Assembly (NCBI GenBank): GCA_964200185.2
Contig: CAXNAD020000139.1
Coordinates: forward strand, 1 to 27,717
Origin: Choristocarpus tenellus KU-1152
Lineage: Eukaryota > Phaeophyceae
DNA length: 27,717 nucleotides
Direction of reading: 5' to 3'
Shown piece by piece: positions 1 to 10,974 of this stretch. The notes beneath the pieces are model-generated. The model had not been told where the DNA came from. It was given only the letters and a program-made list of their open reading frames with translations, and made no database searches. Position 1 is the first letter of the stretch. Every line of letters starts with the position of its first letter. The position numbers were made by a program, and so were the translations under genes.

Positions 1-125
1 CTCCACCACAATGCTCCAAACCTTTTTTGTTTGAAAATCACTTCATATATCTTAATACTCTGTAACAAACGCCCGCGCGCATGCGCGATTGTGTGTGTTT
101 GGGGGGGGGGAGGGGAAAGAGTCAC

Positions 126-3100
126 CTGCAGCACAGTTCTCTCACTAGGCTTGATCTCCTGCCTGACATGCATCACGCGGTGGTGGCGTGGAAACCCCTC
201 AATGTTGTATGCCGCCATATGTCTCAGCAATGTCGTCTTACCAATACCATTTCTGCCAATGATACCATACTGCCAACCAGGGTTGCAGGGGGGGAGGAGG
301 GGGTTGGGGGGGGGGGGGGCGGAAGGAAAGAACAAGCGTTTACAGATTAGGTTGTATCTATTTATTGCCTGAACTGTGTTCAAATACTGAAGTACCTGCA
401 GGGGCATCTTTGACAATAATCCCTCGGGGTAGAATTGAAGCCTCTACATGCGGTCCACAGGTTGGATTGCAACCAACAGGGAAGAGAATATACATATATA
501 CAGTTGTTTTTTCTAATCATGAGAGCCTCACCCTGACCCTCCTCCGGTATGACATCACTTCACTCACGAGATGTATCACATCAAGCCAATTTGCACCTAC
601 AACAGTGATCATGGCTGCCCCGACCAAAACGCCTCACACCCCACCGTACCCGACTTTTTTGTCTATCCTGTTGCCGTGCACTACTTACTCTTACTCCCTC
701 CTATGCAGCACCTCATTAAAGCACACATGGGTACATACACCGTGAAGGTGCTATTACAAAAGCTACATGGGTGTATGTACGTACTTCATTCAGAACACGT
801 TATGCAGAGAGAGAACAAGGAGTACATACAGCCCCCACCTATTCAACTCAAGCAAACACACACACAACAAACACAAAGGATACAAGTGACGACCCCACCA
901 AACAAGAGGTCACAGAACAACCCTGAATGCATTTGCCTGCAGCAGCCCTCCCCTCCCCCCAACCCTTCCAGTACAAAAAATAACAGATTCAGAACAGCGC
1001 AGTTCACCTCTAGCAGGCAGGTTATACATACATCCTCTCGGTAACTACACAGCTGCAATGGTAGTCACAATATGACCCCTCAGTTGATTTTCCACTACAT
1101 GAGAGATAAAGAGTGATTCTCACTATGCGTATCCCCATCAACATTGCATGGGAAGGGGATGGGGGGGGCGGGAGGGGGGTGTCTCACATCGATCTGAGAA
1201 GGTGTGCTGTTGAGGGTGCTGAAGTATACCGCTACGACAACAGCTACTTCGAAGTGTAAGAGGATTGAATGCTACTGTATACCTATGTTTCATAGATGGA
1301 GTTCATTGCAAGACTGGAGGCGTGTGCGATGTGAGTCTTACCCGCCACGCATCAGTGAAACGGTCGAATTCGCGAGGATCTCCACCAGAGCTCAATCGCC
1401 AAGCCACAAAACAGATCCACTCTCCACCCTACACAACAGCCTATCACACCCCTAGCTGCCCATGCCTCACTCAGGCGAAGGGCAGTTGAAGGGGAACGGT
1501 AGGGTCATGAACTCACCAAAGAAGACGAGAGACAAGCAAGACCCAAGCCAAAATCAGGAGGTCAAACCAATTGAATCATCAGAGGTTGGTTCTCGTACAA
1601 CGGATTGCCGTCAATAAATAGTGCACCCTCTCTCTGCTTCTTCCCCTTATAAGAAATAAAAAATACATACAGTATAATATAATATAATATAAAACAATGT
1701 AATACACACACACACACATATATATATATACATGCATCACCTTTCGTCCATATGCAAGCTTTAGATCGGCCCCCTCAAGAAGCTCCTGCCCTCCAATAGA
1801 GATGCCGAAGTTTCGAACGTGTATGTCCCTCTCGTTGTTGCCACTGCTGTAGTCAGGTAGGACCTGCATGCTGATATCCTCCTCTCCATCGTCTGCACCA
1901 GTGCCCGTAAGCAGCTCGATCTCCTGGCAGTTACAACAGCAGCAGCAGCAGCAACAACAACAACATGAGAAGGAAAATTGTCAACAGAGCAAATCAAGGT
2001 TTCACACACAACCTAACTTCCATGCATGTAAAAGAGAGCACGGACTGACAACAAGCAGCAGTATAGGACTAGAGGGAGGTCGAGTACGGTGGTGCAGGCG
2101 TGTAGCTCCTCTACAGATGGGGGCCGCGTGCATGAAGAGGTTGGATGTGCCAGGGGTTTGAATGCATCTTGCAATTCTCGTGCTGGCACTAACACCGTGT
2201 TAGCCTCTTCATGATTAGCCTGAAATTGGTGGGAAAAACCTAGAATATGCTGTGTTTGTTGTACTGCAACGATAGTAGTGACGATGTAGTAGCATTAGGG
2301 TACTAGGGATAGGGCAGGAATAGGGTTAGGGTTAGGAAGAACTTCATTTATTTATTTTTTACTTGGAGTACACCTTACCACACAGCTTAGGGTCACTTTG
2401 CATGCAATTTCCACTGCATCATAAAGCACAGAGAGGTACTGAAGTTCAACGGCACCCATTTCTTCAAGTGGTATTCCTATCCTTCTGCAGTGTCTAATGG
2501 AGTTCAATGGAAACGTGCAATGATCAAGCTATTTCCTGGGGGGGAGGGGAACTGTTATATAAAATATGTTCTTAGGTTTTAGCAGGCAGAGTACATGGAA
2601 GTACAAAAATGGTGAATGCAAAGACAGAGGCAGACAAGGCTAGTCTTTACACCAACGCCTAGGGAAGGAGGTCCTTGAACATAGAAACATTAACAAAAAA
2701 ATATGGGAGTGCAAAAGGGAGGGCAAAAAGAGGGAGGTGGACAAACCCTGAGAAAGGCCATCTGCTCGCGCTCTGCTCGCCGAAGATCCTTCTTGCTGAG
2801 GTGCTTGTCATGGTCCATGGTCTGGTTATATTTGGACTTGTACTGTCAAAAACAACAACAACAACAAACATGCAAGGGTCGTGACCGCATCAAGCAGCAA
2901 GGTTAATAACCAGAGATTATGGGTGTGGGCTGAAGTGCAGCCTATGGATGGCGAACGTTCTCTGGGCCCAGTACACCGACTAGAATTTCCTCTCATAGTT
3001 CCGGGTGGTGAGAGTCAAGTGTACCTGATCCCTGGCATGACAGAACCTCATCCGAACATTGGAAGCTCAACGTCAACAGTCCCACATCACATACACCCCA

Positions 3101-4118
3101 CATTTAGCCCCTCCACGAAAAGTGCGAGATGGTTATCTCTGGGTGAAGCCTACCAATGGGATCAGGAAGACGCGGCTGGTCAATGTATCACTACCCATTT
3201 GACATGCAGCAGGCCTCCTTGGGCACGCGGAGCAACATCATTTCAAAGGGTTAGCACTTTTCCTCTGCACAAAGACTCTAGTACCAGTTGTCGCTAACAA
3301 TACTGAAGACCTTTCACACCTCTCAATCCCTATCCCCCAAACCCTTCTGTGCCCCCCCATGAACCTTGTCTGTCCCCCACATGTACTCCAAGGATTCCTT
3401 ATCGGTTGTTTCCTGGTCCTTAATCTTCACTGGGGCATCCAATAGGCGGGGTTTGTCCGCAAAGTCATCATCCTTGACTTTAGTGCCAGCACCACCCATA
3501 CCAAGTGCCTGGGTTATCAACCAGAGTGGTACACGCAAAGAATGTGGTCGTGTTGATGATGAAGTAGGGGTAGTAGCTTAACGAGGATGTGGGAGGCAAA
3601 GTAGGATGGCTTGTACAGCACTCGCCAGTATCTCAGTGCAAGAAACTTTGGTAACTCCACACCTAAGGTCAGCGTACACACCTCCTGCAGTTTTTTAGCA
3701 AGATCATTGCACTTCTCCTCCGCCTCCTCGTCAGTATCAGCAAAACCAGAGCTGAGCAAAAACTGTCCCACCTGCACGCATGTTGGGCGAAATCAATGCC
3801 ATAAGGAATCAGGATGGAACGTATTTGAGTGGGGTTTGGGCGACCCATGTAGGCTGCATCTCCACAGATGCAGTCAGGCAGTTTAGTAGTTCCAACTTTA
3901 CAGAATTTTCGCATCAGCAGGAAGTGAATCGCACAGCGCACTATTCCGTTGCAGCTGGACTTCCAACGCACCGTCTCTGTGAGGTTTTTGGGGTCGCAAC
4001 AATGACTGTCTGTGTCAGCCACAATCTCAGAGAGGTAGTCAAATATGTCTTCATCAAGGGCTTTCACTCCGCCAAGCTCGGCTTCCACGACCACCTGGAT
4101 AGCTGCAGCATCTCCCAT
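126..4118 (-). CDS. ABCF3: ABCF3/GCN20-type ABC ATPase, 5' part (six exons, continues off left edge)
   Basis: Soluble ABC-F protein without membrane segments; family members bind ribosomes or the GCN1/GCN2 amino-acid-starvation pathway. Exons on the minus strand: 3972-4118, 3682-3771, 3365-3508, 2747-2842, 1741-1923, 126-269, all joined in phase 0 (268 codons). Residues 1-127 match the ABCF3 N-terminal region (ALDEDIFDYLSEIV near residue 20; RLLDAPVKI near 100). Residues 128-159 are the basic helical linker (LSKKDLRRAEREQ). The first ABC domain opens with DIHVRNFGISIGGQELLEGA, and Walker A GRNGIGKTT sits at about 225-233, as expected for this family. The ATG at 4118 is the first after an in-frame stop. 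Introns are 200, 173, 522, 823 and 1471 bp. The second half of ABC1, the linker and ABC2 lie outside the window. The family call is secure; whether it acts as GCN20 is inferred. Confidence 0.9.
270..1740 (-). other. ABCF intron 5, rich in simple repeats
   Basis: 1471 bp. Immediately upstream of the acceptor the transcript has a run of C tracts (plus-strand G runs at 288-320). More plus-strand G runs are at 1160-1180. A TATAA repeat (1673-1693), AC repeat (1704-1717) and AT repeat (1718-1731) lie just inside the donor end. The open frame at 571-1044 on plus has proline/threonine-rich low-complexity content and no family signal, so I do not call it a gene. Confidence 0.5.
1924..2746 (-). other. 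ABCF intron 4 with CAG/CAA triplet repeat
   Basis: 823-bp intron. A (CAA)(CAG)n(CAA)n tract occupies about 1934-1964. On the transcribed strand this becomes (GTT)n(GCT)n just upstream of the acceptor CTGCCAG, where a pyrimidine tract is expected. Two TTAGGG-like units sit at about 2322-2336 and are too short to be telomeric. No gene is seen inside. Confidence 0.5.
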
Positions 4119-4287
4119 CGTGGTGTGTGAGCTGGTCGTTTCTCCTTCACTTCCTTCCCAGCTCACTACAGATGGGGTACATTAACTTTGGAAGCTATGG
4201 TTTTTTAATCCTTTGTAGGCGTTTCAAGTGCAAACCATTTCCTCTCCTCCCCCTCAGCTCCAACTTTGTGCACAGGAAGTAGTATCA
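4119..4287. promoter_or_regulatory. Shared divergent promoter region
   Basis: Only 169 bp separate the start codons of the minus-strand ABCF gene (ATG at 4118) and the plus-strand small gene (ATG at 4288). Both 5' UTRs and core promoters must fit here unless there are distal 5' exons. I see no clear TATA box, only a pyrimidine-rich stretch at about 4240-4262. Co-regulation is inferred from the head-to-head arrangement. Confidence 0.5.
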
Positions 4288-4646
4288 ATGTTCAGCAGTT
4301 TTAGAAGGACGGGTCCAAGGCTGCGACCTCGAAGTAGTATGGGTGCTCAAAAATTAGCAGTGCTTACTGTCGTTGGAATGGCCTCAGGTAATGGGGATGA
4401 CTTGTTTTTATGTGTTGAGTTACCTACAAAGGAAGTGATGGAGGATTGTGTATCCAACTCTCCCCAACCCTTTCGATATACTTCTAATCTTGGTCAGGTT
4501 TTTACATATTTAATGAATCTCTACGAGATGCGGCTGCGAGGGTAAAAGAAAAGCGGGCATTGGAGGAGGGCAACAAAGGACCTGTTCGAGGAAGTGATGC
4601 GGAAGGTTTTGGGCATGTGAACAAGGAGGGGTCCGACCGATCGTAA
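4288..4646 (+). CDS. Small, probably mitochondrial, single-pass membrane protein (82 aa, two exons)
   Basis: Exon 1 is 4288-4387 and exon 2 is 4498-4646, with a phase-1 112-bp intron (CAG|GTAATG ... GGTCAG|GTTTTT). The split glycine codon joins a basic N-terminus (FSSFRRTGPRLRPRSS) to a hydrophobic stretch (QKLAVLTVVGMASGFYIF, about residues 21-38). A charged, helical tail follows (SLRDAAARVKEKRALEEG), ending at TAA 4644-4646. A basic amphipathic leader plus one membrane span and a short charged tail is typical of small inner-mitochondrial-membrane proteins, such as respiratory-complex accessory or assembly factors. I do not recognise the family. The splice is supported by frame continuity and by the abrupt change to stop codons without it. 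Confidence is high that it is a gene, low on function. Confidence 0.7.
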
Positions 4647-6184
4647 AGGCCAAGAGGGACTTAGCCGTCATGTTTGCCAGGGGTATATCAGGTCGAAGAT
4701 AAAACTTTAGGCCCACGTGTTTTGTCCGTGCTTTTCCAACTTGCTGTTCTTGCGACGATCACCATTTCCCAGCATGAATTTCGGTTCATTGTTGCATGGG
4801 TATTCTATGTGGCACTCTTGCGATAGGTGAGTGTGCCATGGGATACTGCTCAAAATTTAAGGGAAAATCATAATTTTCCCTATCATACCCTCCATGAAGA
4901 CCCACTTATGCACATGATGGGGAAGGGAGCAGGAAGAAGAGACTAGCGACGAATAGTTGGGAGGGTGATCGAGGAGAGGAACATCTCTGCTTCATCCCAG
5001 TGGTTACATTTGCAAAGCCAAGTCAACGCTCCCAACCTAACCTCTCAACAGTGCATACACTTGAACCCTTACACACTCGGGGTCGCACCTTTACTGCATC
5101 AATATGAGCTACTCTTTGCAACTTCCGTGTGAACGATAACGTTGATATTGTTACGGTGTAGTGGGTGCTACACAAGCGGCTCAACGTATCTGTGGGGGGT
5201 GGCGGCTGTCCATTTAGGACCAATTTTTCCATGTCACGATTTTTGGGTGATTTGGTTCCATACGTCGGATGGATAATGAAAGTGCACTTTTCGTGGATAT
5301 GGACCGAATGGACACCCTGGTGTAGAACCCTCCCCCCTCCCCAGATACTTTGGGTCAGCAGATACAAAAGGGAGATTGTAATCATTGTTTTCTTACCTGA
5401 GTCTGGAGGTAGTAGCACTGCTCCAGTGCTAAAGATGGAACACCAAATCAAACTATTTGTACACAAAACAAGGTAAGTTTGGTGACAACTTAATGTCATG
5501 GCTTTCTGTTTGGAAATGAGTAGGTAGTAGCATTTGTTCATGATCAGACAACATCGCTTCATCACAGTGCATAGGACACTTTGATCGCCAAAAAAACACT
5601 TCAGAGAAGGGTCATCAAATTTACAAGAGGTTTTAACACCCGTGTCAGATGATATGAAAAATTATCGCAATTTGGCACTTTTCACTTCTACTTGACATTC
5701 AACAATCAATAGCAGAGTCCCATGATGGGGGCTTCCTCAAGAGGAGCAACTTGGAAAATCATGGGAGGAAAAAACTTGACAAGATCCTTCCCCTCCCCCC
5801 TGAGCCTTCTAATATACTGATACCCTTACCGCTATCTCAAAACTTGCATCTGCATCATGTCTTGGAAAGTAGCCTATTCTAAAAAATTCATGGCAATGCC
5901 GTTAAGAGGTCTACAAAATCACAGCAAATGGTCATCTTCATAAATAAAAAAAGGTACCTGTTTGTACAACAAAACCAACCTTCAGTGTACACTTTCACAA
6001 CCTATCGTAGAAAAATTGGAGTCTTGCTATACAGATCAAAATTACAAAAAATATATAGTTAATTACCATGATTGGAAAATCTTCCAACTATGCTGAATCC
6101 CTCTCTTTGGTAAAAAGGCTTTGAACGTTTACAGCCCACTTTTCATCCCCTCCTCCTTGACTCTTTCTGAGTTGAAGAGAGGAT
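4647..6184. other. Intergenic spacer between two convergent genes
   Basis: This 1.5-kb spacer lies between the 3' ends of the small plus-strand gene and the minus-strand SLC10A7-like gene. It holds one family-A element (5171-5362). Good donor sites exist on both strands (GTAAGT at 5472 on plus; GTAAGA ending near 5399 on minus), but I could not build a convincing exon chain. Otherwise nothing is recognised. Confidence 0.5.
5171..5362 (+). mobile_element. Family-A MITE-like element, copy A1
   Basis: About 192 bp. The left end reads GGCTCAACGTATCTGTGGGG and the right end CCCCAGATACTTTGGGTCA, so the ends are inverted repeats of one another, with G- and C-runs inside the termini. It is flanked by TA at 5169-5170 and 5363-5364. 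The body (CATGTCACGATTTTTGGGTG, CGTCGGATGGATAATGAAAG) closely matches copies at 26525-26713 and 27263-27701. There is no coding capacity, so it is a non-autonomous element. Tc1/mariner affiliation is inferred from the TA flanks. Confidence 0.75.
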
Positions 6185-8583
6185 TCACAAGTTTATGGAA
6201 GCAGATGCCTCCTCACTCACTTCATCACCCCATTTCGCCGCCAAGTACGCATCAAGAAATAGCTGCGCCATGTGAGTTATGATGCATGGGATTGTCATGA
6301 GGCCCACCGTACCTAGGGATCCTAGGTATGCAATAACAGTGACACTAACTGGGAGAGTTTTTTGTGACGCCATCATAACGACAGCCTTCATTTCTGGGCG
6401 ACTCAGGTGAAGGATATAGTTGCACACTGGCCAATTTATGGCCAAAAATCTGGAGGGGGGTGGGTTGGGTGGGGTTTAGACTTGCAGGGCAGGCAGTGAT
6501 TGGGATGAGGAATGAGGAAGTGTGGAACCTGCAGCATTCGTTCACAATGCCGGATGTATCAACACAAAGTGCACACACACTGCAACATCTGCAGTAAGGC
6601 CCCTGCCATTACAATGCTCTGCAGTCGCACACCTGGTCTCGGAAGTTTCTCAGTCATGGTGAGGAGCTTAACAAAATCAAAATGAATGCCTCATCCCATC
6701 AATCTTCTTCACTCTGTCTATAGTAGCATTACACTGCTTTCCAACCTCACCACCTTATGCATCCTCCACCACTACCCTCACTGCTTGCTGTCAACCTCCC
6801 TCACTACAATCCCAACAGTCTGCACAGCATATATCCCAAAGAACTTGTTCATCTATCGCTATTCCCTCTCCCTTCTTGCTCATGTCGAATCACACACACA
6901 TAGCCGAAATTGCTGAATACCAAACAAATTACAGCAACCAGTCATTGCCCTCACATGAGATGGAGTATAACCCCAGCGGCTATGACGGTCAGAATCTGTT
7001 CAAATGGTACAGAAGTAATGTCCTCCTGTGCTCGGCTCAGTGTCTGCCACACTACCAAGATGAGCATTACGCTGTTGGTAATACCTATCTGTTCCCTCCA
7101 GTTGGCCACCCATTCCTTAACCCCAGGAACCATCTCCCTGAACATCTTTCCCACCACCAGCGGGATCAGCACACTGACAATCTGCGGTTTTCATTGTGAA
7201 AAGTCCACCCCACCAGTGGAATGTTTCGAGGGTCAAAGTCATTCGGAGGAAGTGTCATTATTCTGATGTGGCCACATATGTTGCATCATTGATTAATGGC
7301 ATTTAATATACTTGTTCAGATAATAGTTCAGGGTCAAAGTATCTGGGGGGGGGGTGCCGGCGTCCATTTTTCACCCTTCTCTCGATTTTCACTTTTTGGC
7401 GTGCTTTGGTCGCACGTGTCGGNNNNNNNNNNGTTGTTTGACCGAAACGGACGCCCCCTCACAAACCACCCCCCACCCCCCCCTCAGATACTTTGACCCT
7501 TCACTCGTTGCAACAACGTCCATTTGTTCTTGAAGACAAGTATTGGCGTAGATTAGGTATAGAAGTATATCCTGCACAAACAAGGATGGCCTTGCCATGG
7601 GTTAACCTCACCAGCTTCACCAATAGGTCGACTGCGTCAATGTCATCCCCTGCTTTTAGCACCGCCTTTACGAGGAAGGGCGTCGTCGCGACCCCAAGAA
7701 GATTAGTCGTCACGGTCAGTAGAAGTGCGAGGGCATCGTTTCCACCAGCCTGCAGTAGATGTGTAAACGATCCGTAGGTTTCAAGGGTTTCAAATAGTGG
7801 CATTATGGCAAGGAGTTTGAGGGGCATTCAAAGGAAGGATATCACCACAAGCGCTTCCTACAAAGAGGACAAAAAGTGCTGCCCCCACCAGCTCCGTTTT
7901 CTAGCACGTTGTACAAGAGGATCCCATGAATCAACCGATGAGTCTCCCAAGCCGAACCCCACTACCTCGAGTGGGTTACGGTGAATTCTTGATCCACCGC
8001 CACCATTTCGCAACCATATCACCACCATTATATTGCTACAGAGAGCCAAATGACTAAATACCAGAGAGAGCATGTAGGAGAGGAGCGAGAGGTCTCAGAC
8101 TTGCAAGAAATGTCAAGACACGGTCAATTGTGGAAAAAAGGTGATCAATTATTCATTCGTGCATTCAGGTTTGGTTTATTGCTTCACCTGTGCGACCTGT
8201 GTTATTCCTGTCGAAAGCGTTGTCGGCACAACACAGAATACAGCCAAACCATAGGAGAACTCCTTCACTGCAAAAGGTATCTCCACGGCGACGAAACCCA
8301 GGCAAGCCGTAATACCCAATACGGACACCACTCCATAGCCGAATGCTACTCTCCCGTCCTTGCTCACAGCCTTCTTAATGTCGTCGGACTTGAGAGTCAC
8401 GCCAGATAGGAAAAAGATTATGATCACGTTGATCGTCTGCACCACACGAAACCCAGCGAACTCTGGCTTCGCTACAATTTTTCCTGGTGAAGGCCACAAG
8501 AGTGATAGAATGAGTGCAAAAAGGAACCCCAGAGCTAGGAAGTTCTTGAGAATACAGGATCGCGCTTGTTGGCCTCGTGACAT
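6185..8583 (-). CDS. SLC10A7: SLC10A7-type sodium/bile acid cotransporter-like protein (341 aa, complete)
   Basis: Exons on the minus strand: 8188-8583 (132 codons), 7612-7749 (46), 6955-7181 (75 plus two bases), 6185-6449 (stop TGA 6185-6187). Introns are 438, 430 and 505 bp, phases 0, 0 and 2. The joined protein has many hydrophobic segments, as expected for the roughly ten-helix bile-acid-symporter fold. Diagnostic stretches are IIIFFLSGVTLKSDDI (about 54-69), FCVVPTTLSTGITQVAQ|AGGNDALALLLT (about 116-144), and MKAVVMMASQKTLPVSVTVI near the C-terminal third. The family is known in animals for effects on Golgi/ER calcium and glycosylation; true transport substrates are unsettled. The ATG at 8583 follows an in-frame TGA, so the start is firm. 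Intron 2 carries a family-A element and the assembly gap. Confidence 0.92.
7326..7500 (+). mobile_element. Family-A MITE-like element, copy A2, containing the assembly gap
   Basis: The left end GGGTCAAAGTATCTGGGGGG and the right end CCCCTCAGATACTTTGACCC are inverted repeats. The interior keeps the family-A GTCCATTT motif and the GGACGCCC inverted partner. A TA precedes it at 7324-7325; I see no TA directly after the right end. It lies in intron 2 of the SLC10A7-like gene. Ten Ns at 7423-7432 fall in its middle, as expected if the hairpin-forming, G-rich repeat defeated assembly. Confidence 0.7.
7423..7432. other. Assembly gap (10 N)
   Basis: Ten unresolved bases inside family-A element A2. 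A run of exactly ten Ns is often a scaffold-gap placeholder, so the true missing length is unknown. It lies in intron 2 of the SLC10A7-like gene and does not affect coding sequence. Confidence 0.95.
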
Positions 8584-9966
8584 CGTCTCATTTCACAAGG
8601 GAACAAAATTATTGTATTGAGATGGAAAACATTACACTTTCAGAAAAGGCGGCATAACCATATGTACCGAAATAGTGTACAACCAATGAGATGTCGCAAA
8701 TATATATATACTCCACATAAACACATAATAAAATTAACTTGTAAGAACCTGTGAAATGGTCTTGAAGAACTTACCTCTGAAAGAACAAATGGAGAGAAGG
8801 GAGTTCCAGAGAAAAACTATTGGCAATCCCCGAAGAAAAACTCAGTAGGTTTTAGACACACCTTCCTGATCAGCGGGTTTCACTTGGAGAAGAATCAATC
8901 AAACAGGTGGCACAGATGTGTGGGGGTTGGATGAAATACACTCCATTCTCCATGAAAGCCTGACATACCTCTGAAGTATAAATGGACAGGTCGTGACTGA
9001 TGATAGATGTGACTTAGGGGCATATATATATATACACTGTATAATAGGTAGGTTTTTTGGAATGAAAAGGGTCATATTTCTCTTCCTCTTTCTGATAACT
9101 ATCGAGAATGCCGCCTGTCGCTTCCTTCTCCTCGACAACCTTTTTTTTTTCTGCCGACAATCCCATATTAAATAGTTCGAGGTATAATATATTGTGTGAT
9201 AATCAATCTATCAATTGGAGTCAAACCAGTTGTGAGGTAGGCAGGTTTGAGTCCTTGTGCATTCTAAGCCAACTTTCTAACCCTGTGCAGTACACTCCTC
9301 TAATTCATTGCTCCATGTATGTGCAGAATAGTGTAGGCAAAATTGGCATTCCCCCTTTCCACACACAAAGTGACATCACAATTCACGAAGGACTATGGAA
9401 TTGGACAAAATGACATATTTTTGCCCTTTCTTGGGATCCTTGAAAAGCGGCCTTACCTGCCTCTCAGTTGTTTTTACTCTTGAACAATATAGGATAGTGA
9501 TCATGATAAGATTTGTTGGATCCACAATATGCGGGATATGAGCACAAAAGTTTATTACCATCATATTCATAGAGATTGGCGTTTTGTGGGAAGATACGCG
9601 GTGAGCAAGATTTTGATTGATGGATATTACTACATTAAGTACTCCGAAGTATTAAGAACCATTCAGAACACGTGTTTTTAGCAATGTATTGTAAAGTAAG
9701 CTAGTGTGACTCGTGCAGGAGGATAGTACAGCTTGATCTGTCTCGGACGATAATTTACTAGGTACTCTGAAACACTTTTCTTTTTAGCGAGTGTGACAGA
9801 TCGTGGAGTTTGCTAAGAATTCTCAAAACCAAGCATTGAGAATGACTTTGATGATGTATGCACTCTCTAAAAAATATACCCCCCCTGTCCCATAAGTCTG
9901 CTCCATTATGCATGTAACTCTTCGGAATGACCCTCGATTTCAAAACGGATTTTTGCATTTGATTCC
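8584..9966. other. Upstream region of the SLC10A7-like gene, no certain gene
   Basis: About 1.4 kb. It should hold the promoter of the minus-strand transporter. On the minus strand a good donor (TTTCAGAG|GTAAGTTC, boundary about 8775/8774) could end a 5'-UTR exon. TA-alternating tracts lie at about 8700-8711 and 9021-9034. A second good minus-strand donor (GAGGCAG|GTAAGG, about 9460) follows a short open segment containing ILYCSRVKTTERQ, but no partner exon was found. No gene is called. Confidence 0.35.
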
Positions 9967-10020
9967 TTGACATTTTTTGCAGTAGATAGCATTTCCTGGC
10001 TTTCACTCAACGCCGTCATT

Positions 10021-10290
10021 CTACCAATTCAGTGCCTTCTTGTGGGCCTCTTGATCTACTGGAACCGACATGGACAACGTACCCTCCCGCTGCCACTTTC
10101 TGGTTCCCATATGCTCTACATCGAAGTCGTTCCCCCCCAGTCCCTTGAGTACCTGGTTGTAGCTCTTAAAGAGACTCTGCCATACCCTCTCAAGGGTTTT
10201 CTGCGTCGTAATCGTCGAGCATTCACTTGACCCCCTCAACAAGGTCATCCCATCTTGAAATCGGAGGTCATCCCAAAGAGGTACATGCAT
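10021..10290 (-). CDS. Candidate terminal exon of an unrecognised minus-strand gene
   Basis: An open stretch of 89 codons ends at a TAG. Its residue make-up is protein-like: amphipathic segment LERVWQSLFKSYNQVLKGLG, then DFDVEHMGTRKWQREGTLSM, ending QEAHKKALNW. The true exon start is probably inside this range; AG sites such as TACGACGCAG|AAAACC occur within it. I recognise no family, and the plus strand is also open here, so this may be chance. A minus-strand segment at 11860-11938 with a strong donor (CAT|GTAAGTAAG) could be an upstream exon of the same gene, but intermediate exons are not evident. Confidence 0.25.
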   Translation of the reverse strand: MHVPLWDDLRFQDGMTLLRGSSECSTITTQKTLERVWQSLFKSYNQVLKGLGGNDFDVEHMGTRKWQREGTLSMSVPVDQEAHKKALNW

Positions 10291-10404
10291 AAAGGAACAG
10301 ACTTACGCCACAGAGGGCCTACTCTTCACGAGGAAATCATTGGTGAGCACTCTCACTCTGATTCGTCCCGTAAGAGGATATCGTTTTAGTGAATTTGCAC
10401 ATCG

Positions 10405-10664
10405 TCACTGAGTCAAAGTAAACGAGTTACCCAGGTTTTGGCCGTTTTGCATATTTAGCCAGTTTGTCAATATTTTGCCATATTTCTGTGGATGTAGTGC
10501 TAAGTTTGACTTGAGACCCTTGATTTCTCAATTGTTAGAAAATTTTCGACATAATTTCAGAAAACATCCTATACTCGATTTTTTAAAAGTCGGATTTCGC
10601 ACATATTTGTCAGCATCCTTAAATAGAACTCTGGGTACCTCTCGCTTTCTTTGACTCACTATTG
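10405..10664. mobile_element. Degenerate inverted-repeat element (family D)
   Basis: The left end CACTGAGTCAAAGTAAACGAG and the right end (reverse complement GTGAGTCAAAGAAAGCGAG) form inverted termini of about 20-28 bp, including a downstream TTACCC/GGTACCC match. The GAGTCAAAGTA core resembles the termini of families A and B. The interior is AT-rich with no coding capacity. A TA follows the right end but none is adjacent at the left, so target duplication is unproven. Confidence 0.4.
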
Positions 10665-10974
10665 TCAATAATGGATTATGGTCCTTGATGCTGGAGGAGG
10701 CGATACCACCTGTTATTTTGGGGGGGTAGGGCTTTATTGCTGGAACTCTCTCTTTTTTCTCCCATGTATTATTGAGTTTTTTCCATTCTTCCATTTATTG
10801 CCTACTCCCTTGGAGTGTCGCAGACTGTTCCCTTTGAAATTTGAGATATTTTCCGAGGCACACTTGTTGCGTGTATTGCGACCACAGCCCTTTGTGATTG
10901 ATGACACATGGAGCATCAACAACCTTTGTTTGGAAGTGTTATTTTATTGTGTAATGTGAGGGCAAGGTGGGGAG

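Noticed and set aside
1-125. Next ABCF exon (after the exon ending at 126)
   Set aside because: The minus-strand translation shows no ABCF-like continuation (expected acidic helix after TVLQ). The next exon probably lies beyond the left edge.
571-1044. A 157-codon open frame on the plus strand
   Set aside because: Proline/threonine/glutamine-rich low complexity inside the ABCF intron; no splice or family evidence.
2322-2336. GGGTTAGGGTTAGG, resembling telomeric repeat
   Set aside because: Only two to three units, inside an ABCF intron. Too short to indicate a telomere or meaningful interstitial array.
5023-5565. A 180-codon open frame on the minus strand
   Set aside because: Its middle third is the translated family-A element A1 and the same residues recur at other A copies. 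It is repeat-derived, with no family signal outside the element.
10528-10794. Minus-strand open frame of 88 codons
   Set aside because: Overlaps the right half of inverted-repeat element D, and the plus strand is equally open over 10678-10959. No supporting splice chain.
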